The position numbers and the translations under genes are program-made. A stretch of DNA of 64,000 nucleotides from CAWKGC01 sp963849005 (lineage in GTDB: Bacteria > Pseudomonadota > Gammaproteobacteria > Burkholderiales > Usitatibacteraceae): the NCBI GenBank assembly GCA_963849005.1, contig CAWKGC010000028.1:242688-306687 (forward strand), given 5' to 3'. Positions 26,713 to 35,688 of this stretch are shown in pieces; position 1 is the first letter of the stretch; each line of letters opens with the position of its first letter. Below the pieces are notes generated by a model. That model worked only from the letters and a program-made list of their open reading frames with translations. It searched no databases and was not told where the DNA came from.

Positions 26713-27593
26713 CGCTTCAGCCGCGGGTTGAGCACGTCGCGCAGCTGGTCGGCGACGAGGTTGATCGCGACAATCGTCAGCACCAGCGCCAGGCCCGGAT
26801 AGAAACTGATCCAGTACTTGCCGCTCATGAGGTACTGGAAGCCGTTTGCTATGAGCAAGCCAAGGGACGGTTCCGTGATCGGAAGCCCCAGGCCAAGGAA
26901 GGAGAGCGTTGCCTCCAGCGTGATCGCATGCGCCACTTGCACGGTGGCCACCACGATGAGCGGCGGGATGCAGTTGGGCAGGAGATGGCGAAGCAGGATG
27001 CGGCCGGGCGGCAGCGCCAGCACGCGCGCGGCCTCGATGTACTCCTTCTGCCGCTCGACCAGCGCAGCCGAGCGCACCGTGCGCGCATAGTAGGCCCACT
27101 GCACCGTGATCAGCGCGAAGATGATCTTGCCCACGCCCTGCCCGAGGACCGCCAGCAGGACCAGCGCGATGAGGATCGCGGGAAACGACAGCTGGATGTC
27201 GACCACACGCATGATCACCGTATCGACCCAGCCTCCGGCATAGGCCGCAATCAGGCCGAGGAGCAGTCCCAGCGCCAGCGCGATCACGGTGCTCGACACG
27301 CCAACGAGGAGCGAGATGCGCAGGCCGAAGAAGATTCCCGACAGCATGTCGCGTCCCTGGTCGTCCGTGCCGAGCCAGTACGTCTTGCCGAGCGGGGATT
27401 GCTCGCCCGGCGCGAGCTTCGAGTCCATGATGTCGAGCTGCGCGAGATCATAGGGGTTCTGCGGCGAGACCAGCGGCGCAAGCAGCGCAACCGTGGCAAT
27501 GCACACCAGGAGCGCCAGGCCGAAAAGCGCGAGGCGGCTCTCGGCAAACTCGGCCGCAAAGCGACTGAAGGGGGAGTCTTCCCGTTCGGCCAT
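26709..27593 (-). CDS. Dipeptide/oligopeptide ABC transporter permease, DppC type
   Basis: 294 residues. Inner-membrane permease with an N-terminal anchoring helix (LALFGLALLVCIATVALLAP), the OppC-type periplasmic loop (HWLGTD-like YWLGTDDQGRDMLSG) and five further helices. The EAA-like cytoplasmic loop YIEAARVLALPPGRILLRHLLPN contacts the ATPases. The start MAEREDSPF at 27593 lies 2 bases after the previous stop. Pairs with the DppB-type permease. Confidence 0.93.
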   Translation of the reverse strand: MAEREDSPFSRFAAEFAESRLALFGLALLVCIATVALLAPLVSPQNPYDLAQLDIMDSKLAPGEQSPLGKTYWLGTDDQGRDMLSGIFFGLRISLLVGVSSTVIALALGLLLGLIAAYAGGWVDTVIMRVVDIQLSFPAILIALVLLAVLGQGVGKIIFALITVQWAYYARTVRSAALVERQKEYIEAARVLALPPGRILLRHLLPNCIPPLIVVATVQVAHAITLEATLSFLGLGLPITEPSLGLLIANGFQYLMSGKYWISFYPGLALVLTIVAINLVADQLRDVLNPRLKR

Positions 27594-27595
27594 GG

Positions 27596-28576
27596 TCAAT
27601 GCGCGGCTGCGGACCCAAGCCGCACGCGGGGATCGAGCATCGAATAGAGCACGTCGACGACGAAGTTGATGATGATGAACAGGCCCACGATCACCATCAG
27701 GTAGGCGACGATCACCGGGCGGTCCAGCTGGTTGATCGAGTCGATGAGGAGCTTGCCGGTGCCGGGCCAGGCAAAGATCGATTCGGTGACGATGGCAAAG
27801 GCGATCACGCTGCCCAGCTCGAGCCCGATCACCGTCACTATCGGAATGAGGATGTTCTTCAGCACATGCACGCCGATGACGCGCGATGCCTTGAGTCCCT
27901 TGGCGCGGGCGAACTTCACGTAGTCCTGGAGCATGGCCTCGCGGGCGCTCGCCCGCGTCATGCGGATCAGCAGCGACAGCTTGAACAGGGCGAGGTTGAA
28001 GGCGGGCATGATGAGGTGCGCGAGCCCGTCGGCCGTGAGGAAGCTCACCGGCACGCCGAAAAGCAGGGTGGTTTCGCCGCGTCCGTTCGAGGGCAGCCAT
28101 CCCAGAGACACGGAAAACACCATGATCAGCACCAGCCCCACCCAGAACGTCGGCAGGCTGAAGCCGAGGATCGACCCGGCCATGATCGCGCGCCCGATGA
28201 ACGAGTCGGGCTTCAGTCCGGCGACCAGCCCGAGCGGGATCGCGAGCGGCACGGCGATCAGCATCGCGGCGAAGGCGAGTTCGAGCGTCGCGGGCAGCTT
28301 GCTGAGGATCAGGTCGATTGCCGGGACGTTGTAGACGAACGAGCGCCCGAGGTCGCCGCGGGCTGCCGCCTTGAGGAAGATCCAGTACTGCTCGAGGATA
28401 GGCTTGTCAAGGCCGAGGGCCACGGTCGCGCGCGCGCGCTCGATCTCGTCGGCCTGCGGGTTCACCAGCAGGTCGATGGGGTTGCCTATCGCATACACGC
28501 CGAGAAAAACGATGAACGACATGGCCACCAGCACGAATGCGCTCTGGGCCAGCCGGCGCAAGGTGAAAGCGAACAT
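27596..28576 (-). CDS. Dipeptide/oligopeptide ABC transporter permease, DppB type
   Basis: 326 residues, six predicted membrane helices. The N-terminus MFAFTLRRLAQSAFVLVAMS is typical of DppB/OppB. The ATPase-contact loop YVKFARAKGLKASRVIGVHVLKN and the terminal IINFVVDVLYSMLDPRVR are diagnostic of this permease class. It lies 25 bases downstream of the binding-protein gene. Confidence 0.93.
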   Translation of the reverse strand: MFAFTLRRLAQSAFVLVAMSFIVFLGVYAIGNPIDLLVNPQADEIERARATVALGLDKPILEQYWIFLKAAARGDLGRSFVYNVPAIDLILSKLPATLELAFAAMLIAVPLAIPLGLVAGLKPDSFIGRAIMAGSILGFSLPTFWVGLVLIMVFSVSLGWLPSNGRGETTLLFGVPVSFLTADGLAHLIMPAFNLALFKLSLLIRMTRASAREAMLQDYVKFARAKGLKASRVIGVHVLKNILIPIVTVIGLELGSVIAFAIVTESIFAWPGTGKLLIDSINQLDRPVIVAYLMVIVGLFIIINFVVDVLYSMLDPRVRLGSAAAH

Positions 28577-28601
28577 GTCGTTCGGCGCGCGGGCCGGGGC
28601 G

Positions 28602-30182
28602 CTACTTCGCCGGCTTCAAGCCCGAGGCAAGCGTGTACTGGTCGGTGCGCGGCGTGTACTTGAGGCCCTTGGCGCTGGCCCAGGTGCTGACCTCGTAGTG
28701 CAGCGGGATCAGGCCCACGTCGCCCATCGCCATTTCGGCGGCCTGCTGGATCAGGGCTTCACGCTTCTTGTCGTCCATCGTGACCAGGGCGTCATCCAGC
28801 ACCTTGTCGAATGCCGGGTTCGAGTAACGGCCGCGATTGGTCGTCCCCATTCCCTTCGCGGGATCATGGGTCGCGAGCAGCGAGCGCAACGCGGAGCCCT
28901 GCTCGCCGCTTTCCGTGCCCCAGCCGAGCACCATGTAGCCGAATTCCAGCTTGGTGGCGCGCGTGAAGTAGACGTTCGACGGCATGGTCTCGACCTTGGC
29001 ATCGATGCCGATGCGCGAATAGAACTGCGCAAGCGTCTGCGCCACCTTGTCGTCGTTGATGTAGCGGTTGTTGGGGCCGTGGATGGTCATTGCGAAGCCG
29101 TTGGGATAGCCGGCTTCCGCGAGCAGCTTCTTCGCGCCTTCCGGGTCGTATTTCTGGGGCTTGAGCTTCTTGCTCGTGCCGTAGAAGAAGTCCGGCAGGA
29201 GCTGCCCGGCCGACACCGCCTTCTTTTCCATCACGCGATCGACGATCGCATCGCGATTGACCGCCATCGAGAGGGCCTTGCGCACGCGCGCGTCCTTCAG
29301 GGGGTTCTTGTCCAAAGGCTTGCCCGACTTGTCGAAGAAGAACGGCGGCGACTTGTCGGTACTCTGGTTCAGGTGGACATAGATCACGCGGTTCGAGACC
29401 TTCGAGGTCAGGTCGAGGTTCTTGTCCTTCTCCATCTTCGCGATGTCCGCGGTGGGAACGGTCTCGATCATCTGCACGTCCCCGGAGAGCAGCGCGGCGA
29501 CCCGCGCCGAGGGGTTGGTCAGGATCTTGAAGGTGACCTTGTCCCAGGGCTCCTCGCCTCCCCAGTAGCCGTAGTTCGCCTTGACGACCACGCGTTGGTT
29601 GGGAATGTATTCGGCGAACTTGTAGGGGCCGGTGCCGATGGCCGCCTTTCCCGAGTTGTAGTCCTCTGTCGTCGCCTTCTCGCCGGCGCCCCTGGACACG
29701 ATCATCACCGAGGCCAGGTCGCTCGGGAGCAGCACGTGCGGCGTGGCCGTCTTCAGGATCATGGTGTGCGGGTCGACGATCTTCACGTCGACGATCGGCT
29801 TGGTGAAGGTGGCAAACGACGACGGGCTGTTCGGCACGTTGGGCACGCGCTTCAGCGTGAAGGCCACGTCCTCGGCAGTGAAGGGCGACCCGTCATGGAA
29901 GCGCACGCCCTTGCGCAGCTTGATCTCCCACGTCAGGTCGTCGAGAGCCCTCCACGACGTTGCCAGGCCCGGCACCATCTTCTGGTTCTCGTCGCGCTTG
30001 ATGAGAGGCTCGTAGATATGCAGGAGCAGCCCGTTGTTCGGGGAGAGGTTGTGATAGTGCGGATCGATCGAAGTAATTGCGGCCTGCAGGCCGATCGATA
30101 CGTCACGATCTTTGCCATGGGCAAGAGCGGCCCCGAGGATGGCGGCAAGCAGGATGGCAAGGGTGCGCATGAGGCGGGGCAT
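28602..30182 (-). CDS. Periplasmic peptide-type solute-binding protein of the ABC importer (DppA type)
   Basis: 526 residues. Signal peptide at residues 1-25 (MPRLMRTLAILLAAILGAAL, cleaved near ALAHGK). The SBP family 5 fold is recognised from LLLHIYEPLIKRDENQKMVPGLA, TWEIKLRKGVRFHDGSPFTAEDV, GTGPYKFAEYIPNQRV and DARVRKALSMAVNRDAIV. The ligand is probably a peptide or related amide but cannot be read from sequence. The start at 30182 has AAGGAG eight bases upstream; the other ATG, at 30170, has none. First gene of the seven-gene leftward operon. Confidence 0.92.
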   Translation of the reverse strand: MPRLMRTLAILLAAILGAALAHGKDRDVSIGLQAAITSIDPHYHNLSPNNGLLLHIYEPLIKRDENQKMVPGLATSWRALDDLTWEIKLRKGVRFHDGSPFTAEDVAFTLKRVPNVPNSPSSFATFTKPIVDVKIVDPHTMILKTATPHVLLPSDLASVMIVSRGAGEKATTEDYNSGKAAIGTGPYKFAEYIPNQRVVVKANYGYWGGEEPWDKVTFKILTNPSARVAALLSGDVQMIETVPTADIAKMEKDKNLDLTSKVSNRVIYVHLNQSTDKSPPFFFDKSGKPLDKNPLKDARVRKALSMAVNRDAIVDRVMEKKAVSAGQLLPDFFYGTSKKLKPQKYDPEGAKKLLAEAGYPNGFAMTIHGPNNRYINDDKVAQTLAQFYSRIGIDAKVETMPSNVYFTRATKLEFGYMVLGWGTESGEQGSALRSLLATHDPAKGMGTTNRGRYSNPAFDKVLDDALVTMDDKKREALIQQAAEMAMGDVGLIPLHYEVSTWASAKGLKYTPRTDQYTLASGLKPAK

Positions 30183-30294
30183 CTTCGGGGCTCCTTCGGC
30201 ATAGCGGGAAAGGCTCGGGGACACGGGGCGGGATCCCTTGCCCCGAGCGGCGATAATACCCCAATAGGCGCACTCGCCGGAGGAAGGTAAGCGT

Positions 30295-30633
30295 GTGGAG
30301 ATGATCGAGCGTTTCGAGGCGTTGCTCGCGTCGGGAAAGGACGGCGCGCTGCTGCGATTTTCGCTGGGCAACGAGTACCTGAAGGCCGGCGATTCCGCGA
30401 AGGCGGCCGTCCACCTGCGCGCCGCCGTGGCCGCCGACCCCGGCTACTCTGCCGCATGGAAGCTGCTTGGCAGGGCGCTCGAGGCGCAGGCCGACGTCGA
30501 TGGGGCGATCGCGGCCTACGGGAGGGGAATTTCCGCGGCCGAAGCGCGCGGGGACAAGCAGGTAGCCCGCGAGATGGGGGTGTTCCTGAAGCGCCTCGAA
30601 AAGGCGCGCACGGAGGGGCTCCCCCCTGGCTAG
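30295..30633 (+). CDS. Small TPR-repeat protein
   Basis: 112 residues, soluble, with two tetratricopeptide-like repeats (LRFSLGNEYLKAGDSAKAAVHL; AAWKLLGRALEAQADVDGAI). TPRs mediate protein contacts; no partner can be inferred. The start is GTG 30295, with GGAGGAAGG upstream, or ATG 30301. It diverges from the peptide-importer operon and converges on aroB. The two convergent stop codons share the same palindrome CTAG (30630-30633). Confidence 0.8.
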   Translation: MEMIERFEALLASGKDGALLRFSLGNEYLKAGDSAKAAVHLRAAVAADPGYSAAWKLLGRALEAQADVDGAIAAYGRGISAAEARGDKQVAREMGVFLKRLEKARTEGLPPG

Positions 30634-31718
30634 GCGGTGCCGGCCAGCAAGGCCTCGATTGCGGCCTGCGGCGCATTCTTCTCGACGCGCGCCCGGCCCA
30701 GCCGCTCGAGGAGGATCAGGGCGATCGCGCCTCCGTCGTTCTTCTTGTCCCGGCCCATGAACTCCAGCCATCGCGAGACCGGCATGGGCGGGGGCACTAC
30801 CGGCAGGCCGAGCCGCGCGAGCAGGGCCTGGAGTCTCGCGACATCTGCCGCAGGCAGGCCCAGCACTTGCGAGGAAAGCCTGGCCGCAAGCACCATTCCC
30901 GCCGCGACGGCTTCGCCATGGAGCCAGGCGCCGTAGCCCTGCCCCGACTCGATCGCGTGACCGAACGTGTGCCCGAAGTTGAGCAAGGCACGCGCCCCAT
31001 TCTCGCGTTCGTCCTCCGCGACAACGGCGGCCTTGATCTCGCACGAGCGCCGGACGGCATGGGCAAGCGCATCATGCCGCCGCTCGGCGAGTGCCTCCGC
31101 GTTCTTCTCGATCCAGGAAAAGAACGCGGCATCGTGAATCGCGCCGTGCTTGACTACCTCTGCCAGCCCCGACGCCAACTCGCGAGGCGGCAATGAGTCG
31201 AGCGTGGCAAGGTCGGCGATGACCGCGCGCGGCTGGTGAAAGGCGCCGATCATGTTCTTGCCGAGGGCATGGTTGATCGCGGTCTTGCCTCCGACGGAGG
31301 AATCGACCTGCGCAAGCAGGGTGGTTGGCACCTGCAGGAAGGGCGCTCCACGCTGGTAGGTCGCTGCGGCGAAACCGGCGAGGTCGCCCACCACGCCGCC
31401 GCCGAGCGCCACCAGCGTCGTGCGGCGGTCGATCCGGGCCTGCAGGAGCTGCGCGAAGACGGCATCGAGCGTGGCCCAATTCTTGTGTTGTTCTCCGTCG
31501 GGAATTTCGATGCGCATGCTGCTGACGCCGGCGCTTTCCAGGGCGCGTTCGAGGCGTGCGGCGTAAAGCGGCGCCACGACCCCGTTGGTCACGATCACGG
31601 CCCGCCGGTTCGCGATGTACTGGGCAAAGAGCGCGCCCTGGTCGAGCAAGCCCGCGCCGATGTGTATCGGATAGCTGCGTTCGCCGAGCGAGACGGCAAG
31701 TGTTTGCGGGACGGTCAT
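30630..31718 (-). CDS. aroB: AroB, 3-dehydroquinate synthase
   Basis: 362 residues. Second step of the shikimate pathway: DAHP to 3-dehydroquinate, NAD- and divalent-metal-dependent. The NAD-binding GGGVVGDLAGFAAATYQRG, the metal/substrate segment EVVKHGAIHD, and NFGHTFGHAIE with its metal-binding histidines are intact. The start ATG at 31718 overlaps the aroK stop by 4 bases. aroK-aroB downstream of pilQ is a widespread proteobacterial arrangement. Confidence 0.97.
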   Translation of the reverse strand: MTVPQTLAVSLGERSYPIHIGAGLLDQGALFAQYIANRRAVIVTNGVVAPLYAARLERALESAGVSSMRIEIPDGEQHKNWATLDAVFAQLLQARIDRRTTLVALGGGVVGDLAGFAAATYQRGAPFLQVPTTLLAQVDSSVGGKTAINHALGKNMIGAFHQPRAVIADLATLDSLPPRELASGLAEVVKHGAIHDAAFFSWIEKNAEALAERRHDALAHAVRRSCEIKAAVVAEDERENGARALLNFGHTFGHAIESGQGYGAWLHGEAVAAGMVLAARLSSQVLGLPAADVARLQALLARLGLPVVPPPMPVSRWLEFMGRDKKNDGGAIALILLERLGRARVEKNAPQAAIEALLAGTA

Positions 31719-32248
31719 GTTCCGGTCGCCGCCTGCGTGTCTTCCCCCAGCTGGTCGAGAATTCTTGAAACAAGCGAATGCACGCTTTGCGCGCCGGTAT
31801 CGACGACCAGGTGCGCGCAGAGGCAGTAGAGCGGATCGCGCACTTCGAGAAGCGCGGCGAGCGTGGCGCGGGGATCGGGCGTGGCAAGCAATGGCCGCGA
31901 AGTATCGCGGCGGGTCCGCTCCCACAAGTCGTCCAGCTTTGCGCGCAGGTAGATGACCGTACCGCTTTCCCGCATCAACGCCCGGCTTCCTTCATCGAGA
32001 ACGGCGCCGCCGCCAGTGGCGATCACGGCGTTCTCATGACCCACGAGCTCGCCGATCACCATGCGCTCGCGCGCACGGAACCCGGCCTCGCCTTCGTACT
32101 CGAAAATGGTCGCGATCGGCACCCCGGTGCGCTCCATCAGGACGCGATCAGTATCGAAGAACTCGCGGTTCAGGCGCTTGGCGAGGGTGCGGCCGACGGT
32201 GGACTTGCCGGCGCCCATCATGCCGACCAGGAAAAGGTTGCCTGCCAT
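31715..32248 (-). CDS. aroK: AroK, shikimate kinase
   Basis: 177 residues. Phosphorylates shikimate using ATP. P-loop GMMGAGKSTVGR at about 9-20, shikimate-binding DTDRVLMERTG and FRARERMVI, then IATGGGAVL, and the lid arginine in RPLLATPDP. Lies between a terminator that follows pilQ and the coupled aroB gene. Confidence 0.97.
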   Translation of the reverse strand: MAGNLFLVGMMGAGKSTVGRTLAKRLNREFFDTDRVLMERTGVPIATIFEYEGEAGFRARERMVIGELVGHENAVIATGGGAVLDEGSRALMRESGTVIYLRAKLDDLWERTRRDTSRPLLATPDPRATLAALLEVRDPLYCLCAHLVVDTGAQSVHSLVSRILDQLGEDTQAATGT

Positions 32249-32266
32249 GGCGAAAGCATACCCCAG

Positions 32267-32297
32267 AAAAACAAGGCCCCGGACTCGCCGGGGCCCT
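32267..32297 (-). terminator. Intrinsic terminator between pilQ and aroK
   Basis: AGGGCCCCGGC and GCCGGGGCC-type arms form a long GC stem; on the minus strand it is followed by TTGTTTTT. It should end most pilMNOPQ transcripts before aroK, so aroKB expression would depend on leakage or a promoter in the 66-base spacer. Confidence 0.8.
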
Positions 32298-32314
32298 GCA
32301 GGGGGATTTCCGCC

Positions 32315-34501
32315 TCAGCGCAACGCGACGCCTTCCTTGATGATCTTCGGCGTGATGAAGATCAGCAGTTCGGTCTTGTCGTCGACCTTGGTAGTGCGCT
32401 TGAACAGGTAACCGAAGACCGGGATGTCACCCAGAAGCGGAACCTTGTCCGTGGAGGTGCGGGTGGTCTGCTCGAAGATGCCGCCCAGCACCGCCGTCTC
32501 GCCGTTGTCGACCAGGACCTGTGTCGTGACGCGCTTGGTATCGATCGAAGGGATCGTTCCGGCGGATCCGGCGTTGACCAGCGCGCCGACGTTGTCCTTT
32601 CTTACCTCGAGGTCGAGGATGATCTTGTCGTCTGGCGTGATGCGCGGCGTGACCGCAAGCTCGAGAACGGCGGGCTTGAAAGTGACGGTCGTCGCGCCGC
32701 TTGCGGAGCTGGTCTGGTACGGGATCTCCGTGCCCTGCGAAATCACCGCACGCTTCTTGTCGGCGGTGATCACGCGGGGATTCGAGATCACCTTGCCGCG
32801 GTTGTCGGCTTCGAGCGCGGACAACTCGAGGTTGACGAGGTTGCCGCTGCCCAGGTTGAAGAAGGTCAGCGCAAGCTGTCCCGCCGCGCCCGCCACAGGC
32901 AGGTTCACGTTCATCTGCTCTGGCTGCCCGCCCTGGGGGCTGATCACGCCCGTGGCCAGGTTGGCCGAGCCTGGCGACTGCTGGTTGGTGCCGCCGATGT
33001 TGGTGGCGGTGTTGTAAGGTGTTCCGGAAGTGCCCAGGTTGGTATTGCCGCGGTTGAAGCCTCCCTGGAATCCGAAACGGGCGCCGAGCGAGCGGCCCCA
33101 CTTGTCGTCGGCAATGACGATGCGCGCCTCGATCATGACCTGGCGCACGGCGACGTCGAGCTGGGCCACGAGTTTCCGGACTTCTTCGAGGCGTATCGGG
33201 ACGTCCTGCACGAACAGGGTATTGGTGCGCTCATCCATGTTGGCGTTGCCGCGCTTGGAGAGGATCTTCTGGTCCTTGTCGGAGAGGAGCTTTCTCAGGT
33301 CCTCGGCCTTCGCGTACGACAATGCGTAGGATTCGGTGCGCAGCGGCTCGAGCTCGGAGATCTGGTTGGAAGACTCGAGCAGCAGCTTTTCCTTCGCCGC
33401 CAGCTCGTCGGTCGGGGCGATCAGCACCACATTGCCGTTCTTGCGCTTCGACAGGCCCTTGGACTGCAGGATGATGTCGAGCGCCTGGTCCCAGGGCACG
33501 TCCTTCAGGCGCAACGTAAGGTTGCCGCCCACGGTGTCGCTGGTGATGATGTTCAGGCCGGTAAAGTCGGCGATGACCTGCAGAACGGCGCGCACTTCGA
33601 CGTTCTGGAAGTTGAGCGAGAGCTTCTCGCCGGAGTAGCCGGGATTCGAGCCCTGGATCAGCTTGTTCGGGTCTTCCTTGATCGGCTTCACCTCGAGGAT
33701 GAACTGGGTGTCGGTCTGGTAGGCCGAGTACTCCCAGAGGCCGCGCGGTTCGACTACCAGCCGCGCATTGCCGCCCTGCTCGAAAAGGTCCACGAACTTG
33801 ATCGGCGTGCCGAAGTCCGCGACATCGAGCCTGCGCACCAGGTTCTTCGGGGCGCCCGTATTGATGAAGTCGACGATCACCTGGCGGCCCTGCTGGCGGA
33901 TGTCGATGCCGGTGTTGGGCGACGAAAGGTCGACCACGACGCGGCCTTCGCCGGAATTGCCGCGACGGAAGTCCACGTCGCGCAGGTTCTGGCGCGCCGT
34001 CGTCCCGGGGGCCGGCTCGGCAAACCGCGCGATCGGTGCCGTGGATTGCGAGGTTCCAGGCGCGAGGGTGGGCGCGTTGCCGCTGTCGATCGTCACCACC
34101 ACCAGCCTGCCCTCCACGGCCGTGGTGTAGGTCAGGTTCCTGGCGAGATTCATGACCAGCCGCGTGCGGTTGGCCGTCTGGACCACGGAGATGCTCTTCA
34201 GGTCGCCTTCGCCCGCCTCGATCTGGGTACGGCCGAGGGCGTTGGCGGTTTCCGGGAAATCAAGCGCGATGCGCGGAGGGTTGGTGACGGCAAACCCTTG
34301 AGGGGCGCCCGCCAGCGGCTCCTTCAGCGTCACCTTGACGATGACCTTGCCTCCCTGCTGCGAGGAGAAATTGATCGCCTCGATGGCGTTCCTGGCGGCG
34401 TCCTGCGCAAGCGCCAAAGGCGCGCAGAGCGCGAGCACCAAGGCAGTGATCGCCTCGATGGCAATATTTCCATGCGGTCGTTTACGAAGCATCGCGATCA
34501 C
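32315..34501 (-). CDS. pilQ: PilQ, type IV pilus secretin
   Basis: 728 residues. Outer-membrane ring through which the pilus passes. Signal peptide (about 1-33, ending LALAQD), two AMIN domains that bind peptidoglycan (about 40-270), the STN/N0 domain (KLSLNFQNVEVRAVLQVIADFTG), N1 (ALSYAKAEDLRKLLSD) and the C-terminal secretin domain with VPLLGDIPVFGYLFK. A Gly/Asn/Gln-rich loop lies inside the secretin domain (about 500-560). The coupled start is GTG 34501, overlapping the pilP stop; ATG 34492 is the fourth codon and could be the true start. Confidence 0.97.
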   Translation of the reverse strand: MIAMLRKRPHGNIAIEAITALVLALCAPLALAQDAARNAIEAINFSSQQGGKVIVKVTLKEPLAGAPQGFAVTNPPRIALDFPETANALGRTQIEAGEGDLKSISVVQTANRTRLVMNLARNLTYTTAVEGRLVVVTIDSGNAPTLAPGTSQSTAPIARFAEPAPGTTARQNLRDVDFRRGNSGEGRVVVDLSSPNTGIDIRQQGRQVIVDFINTGAPKNLVRRLDVADFGTPIKFVDLFEQGGNARLVVEPRGLWEYSAYQTDTQFILEVKPIKEDPNKLIQGSNPGYSGEKLSLNFQNVEVRAVLQVIADFTGLNIITSDTVGGNLTLRLKDVPWDQALDIILQSKGLSKRKNGNVVLIAPTDELAAKEKLLLESSNQISELEPLRTESYALSYAKAEDLRKLLSDKDQKILSKRGNANMDERTNTLFVQDVPIRLEEVRKLVAQLDVAVRQVMIEARIVIADDKWGRSLGARFGFQGGFNRGNTNLGTSGTPYNTATNIGGTNQQSPGSANLATGVISPQGGQPEQMNVNLPVAGAAGQLALTFFNLGSGNLVNLELSALEADNRGKVISNPRVITADKKRAVISQGTEIPYQTSSASGATTVTFKPAVLELAVTPRITPDDKIILDLEVRKDNVGALVNAGSAGTIPSIDTKRVTTQVLVDNGETAVLGGIFEQTTRTSTDKVPLLGDIPVFGYLFKRTTKVDDKTELLIFITPKIIKEGVALR

Positions 34502-35016
34502 CTCTTGGTCTCCTTGCTGGACTCTTCGAGCAGGGGCAGCACGCTTTGCCGCTCCGCCCAGTCGCCAGCGCTGTCCTGGACGATTTCCTTGAGCTTGATG
34601 TCGCCGTCGGAGATGTCGGTGACGAGGCCGAAATTCTGCCCCATGTAGTTGCCCTTCTTTACCCGGTAGAGCGTCTTGTCCGCGCGCACCAGGGCATACA
34701 TCTCCGGCCCCTGCTGCAATGTGCCGACCATCTTCAGCTGCTCGAGCGGGAAGCCTTCAAGAGGTTCCTTGCGCCGGTTCAGGTCGGGCTGGAGCCCGCC
34801 GCCGCCGTCCTTGGCGATCGACAACTTCCTCGGCTTGAACGGATCGGGCAGGTCGAATCCCTCGTAGCCAAAGGGCTCGAAGGGCTTGACCGCCGGCAGG
34901 GGATCGATCTTGCGCACGAGGCCCTTCTCGGACTCGCGCACGAACTGCTTGAGTTCGTCGAGCTCGGAGCTGCAGGCGCCGAGCGCAATCACGGACAGCA
35001 GGACGAGGCGGCGCAT
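34498..35016 (-). CDS. pilP: PilP, type IV pilus inner-membrane lipoprotein
   Basis: 172 residues. Lipoprotein signal MRRLVLLSVIALGACSS with the lipobox cysteine at 15. PilP links the PilMNO inner-membrane platform to PilQ. An extended linker is followed by the beta domain: LEQLKMVGTLQQGPEMYALV and KGNYMGQNFGLVTDI, typical of the family. Starts immediately after the pilO stop. Confidence 0.95.
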   Translation of the reverse strand: MRRLVLLSVIALGACSSELDELKQFVRESEKGLVRKIDPLPAVKPFEPFGYEGFDLPDPFKPRKLSIAKDGGGGLQPDLNRRKEPLEGFPLEQLKMVGTLQQGPEMYALVRADKTLYRVKKGNYMGQNFGLVTDISDGDIKLKEIVQDSAGDWAERQSVLPLLEESSKETKR

Positions 35017-35688
35017 CTACTTGCCCCCCGCCTTGGCCGGTTGCGGCGCGCCGCCCGATGGCCCTGCCTTTTCCTTGGTGGACTTGCGCTGCTTCGAGAC
35101 CTCCTCCTCGTCGAGGTAACGGTAGGTCTTGGCGAGCGCTTCCATGCTCAGCTGGCCCGTCTCCTTGACCGGAACGATGTTGAGGTCGTTGAGCAGGACG
35201 ATGCGCGGCATTTTCGCCACGTCGCTCGCGAAAGCGCCGAGGTCATGGTAGTTGCCGGTGACCTTGAGGCTGACGGGAAGCTCGGCGTAGAACTCGGTGA
35301 AGTTCTCGTTTTGCGCCGGCTTGAAAAAATCGAACAACAGGCCGCGGCCGAGCCCGGCCTGGTTGATGTCGATGAGCAATGCGTCCATCTCGCTCTTGTT
35401 GGGCAGCTGCTTGAGGAGAGCGCCGAAGGACTGCTCGATTTCCGCGCGTTGCTGCTTGTACGACTCGAGGTTGATGGCGAGCTTCTTCTTTTCCAGATAG
35501 GCCTGTTTTTGCCGGTCGACTTCCTGCCGGCCCTGCTCGATCTGGTCGCCCTGGCCCTGCCAGAGAAAGACGTAGAAGAGAACAAGGATCGAGATGAAGA
35601 TCACGAGGAAAGTGCCGATCTTGATCGCCCAGGGCCAGTTGCCCGGTTGTTTCGGATCCAGCGTCCGGAGTTGTTCGAGGAGGTTCAT
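35017..35688 (-). CDS. pilO: PilO, type IV pilus alignment-complex protein
   Basis: 223 residues. A short cytoplasmic start (LRTLDPKQPGNWPWAIK), one membrane helix (about 24-46), a coiled-coil stretch rich in Gln, Lys and Glu (about 50-95), and a ferredoxin-like periplasmic domain containing ELPVSLKVTGNYHDLGAF. The C-terminus is Lys/Pro/Gly/Ala-rich. It dimerises with PilN. Confidence 0.95.
   Translation of the reverse strand: MNLLEQLRTLDPKQPGNWPWAIKIGTFLVIFISILVLFYVFLWQGQGDQIEQGRQEVDRQKQAYLEKKKLAINLESYKQQRAEIEQSFGALLKQLPNKSEMDALLIDINQAGLGRGLLFDFFKPAQNENFTEFYAELPVSLKVTGNYHDLGAFASDVAKMPRIVLLNDLNIVPVKETGQLSMEALAKTYRYLDEEEVSKQRKSTKEKAGPSGGAPQPAKAGGK

Noticed and set aside
31778..34648. A 956-codon plus-strand open frame across aroK and pilQ
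   Set aside because: Antisense to aroK, pilQ and the terminator between them; no protein family recognised.
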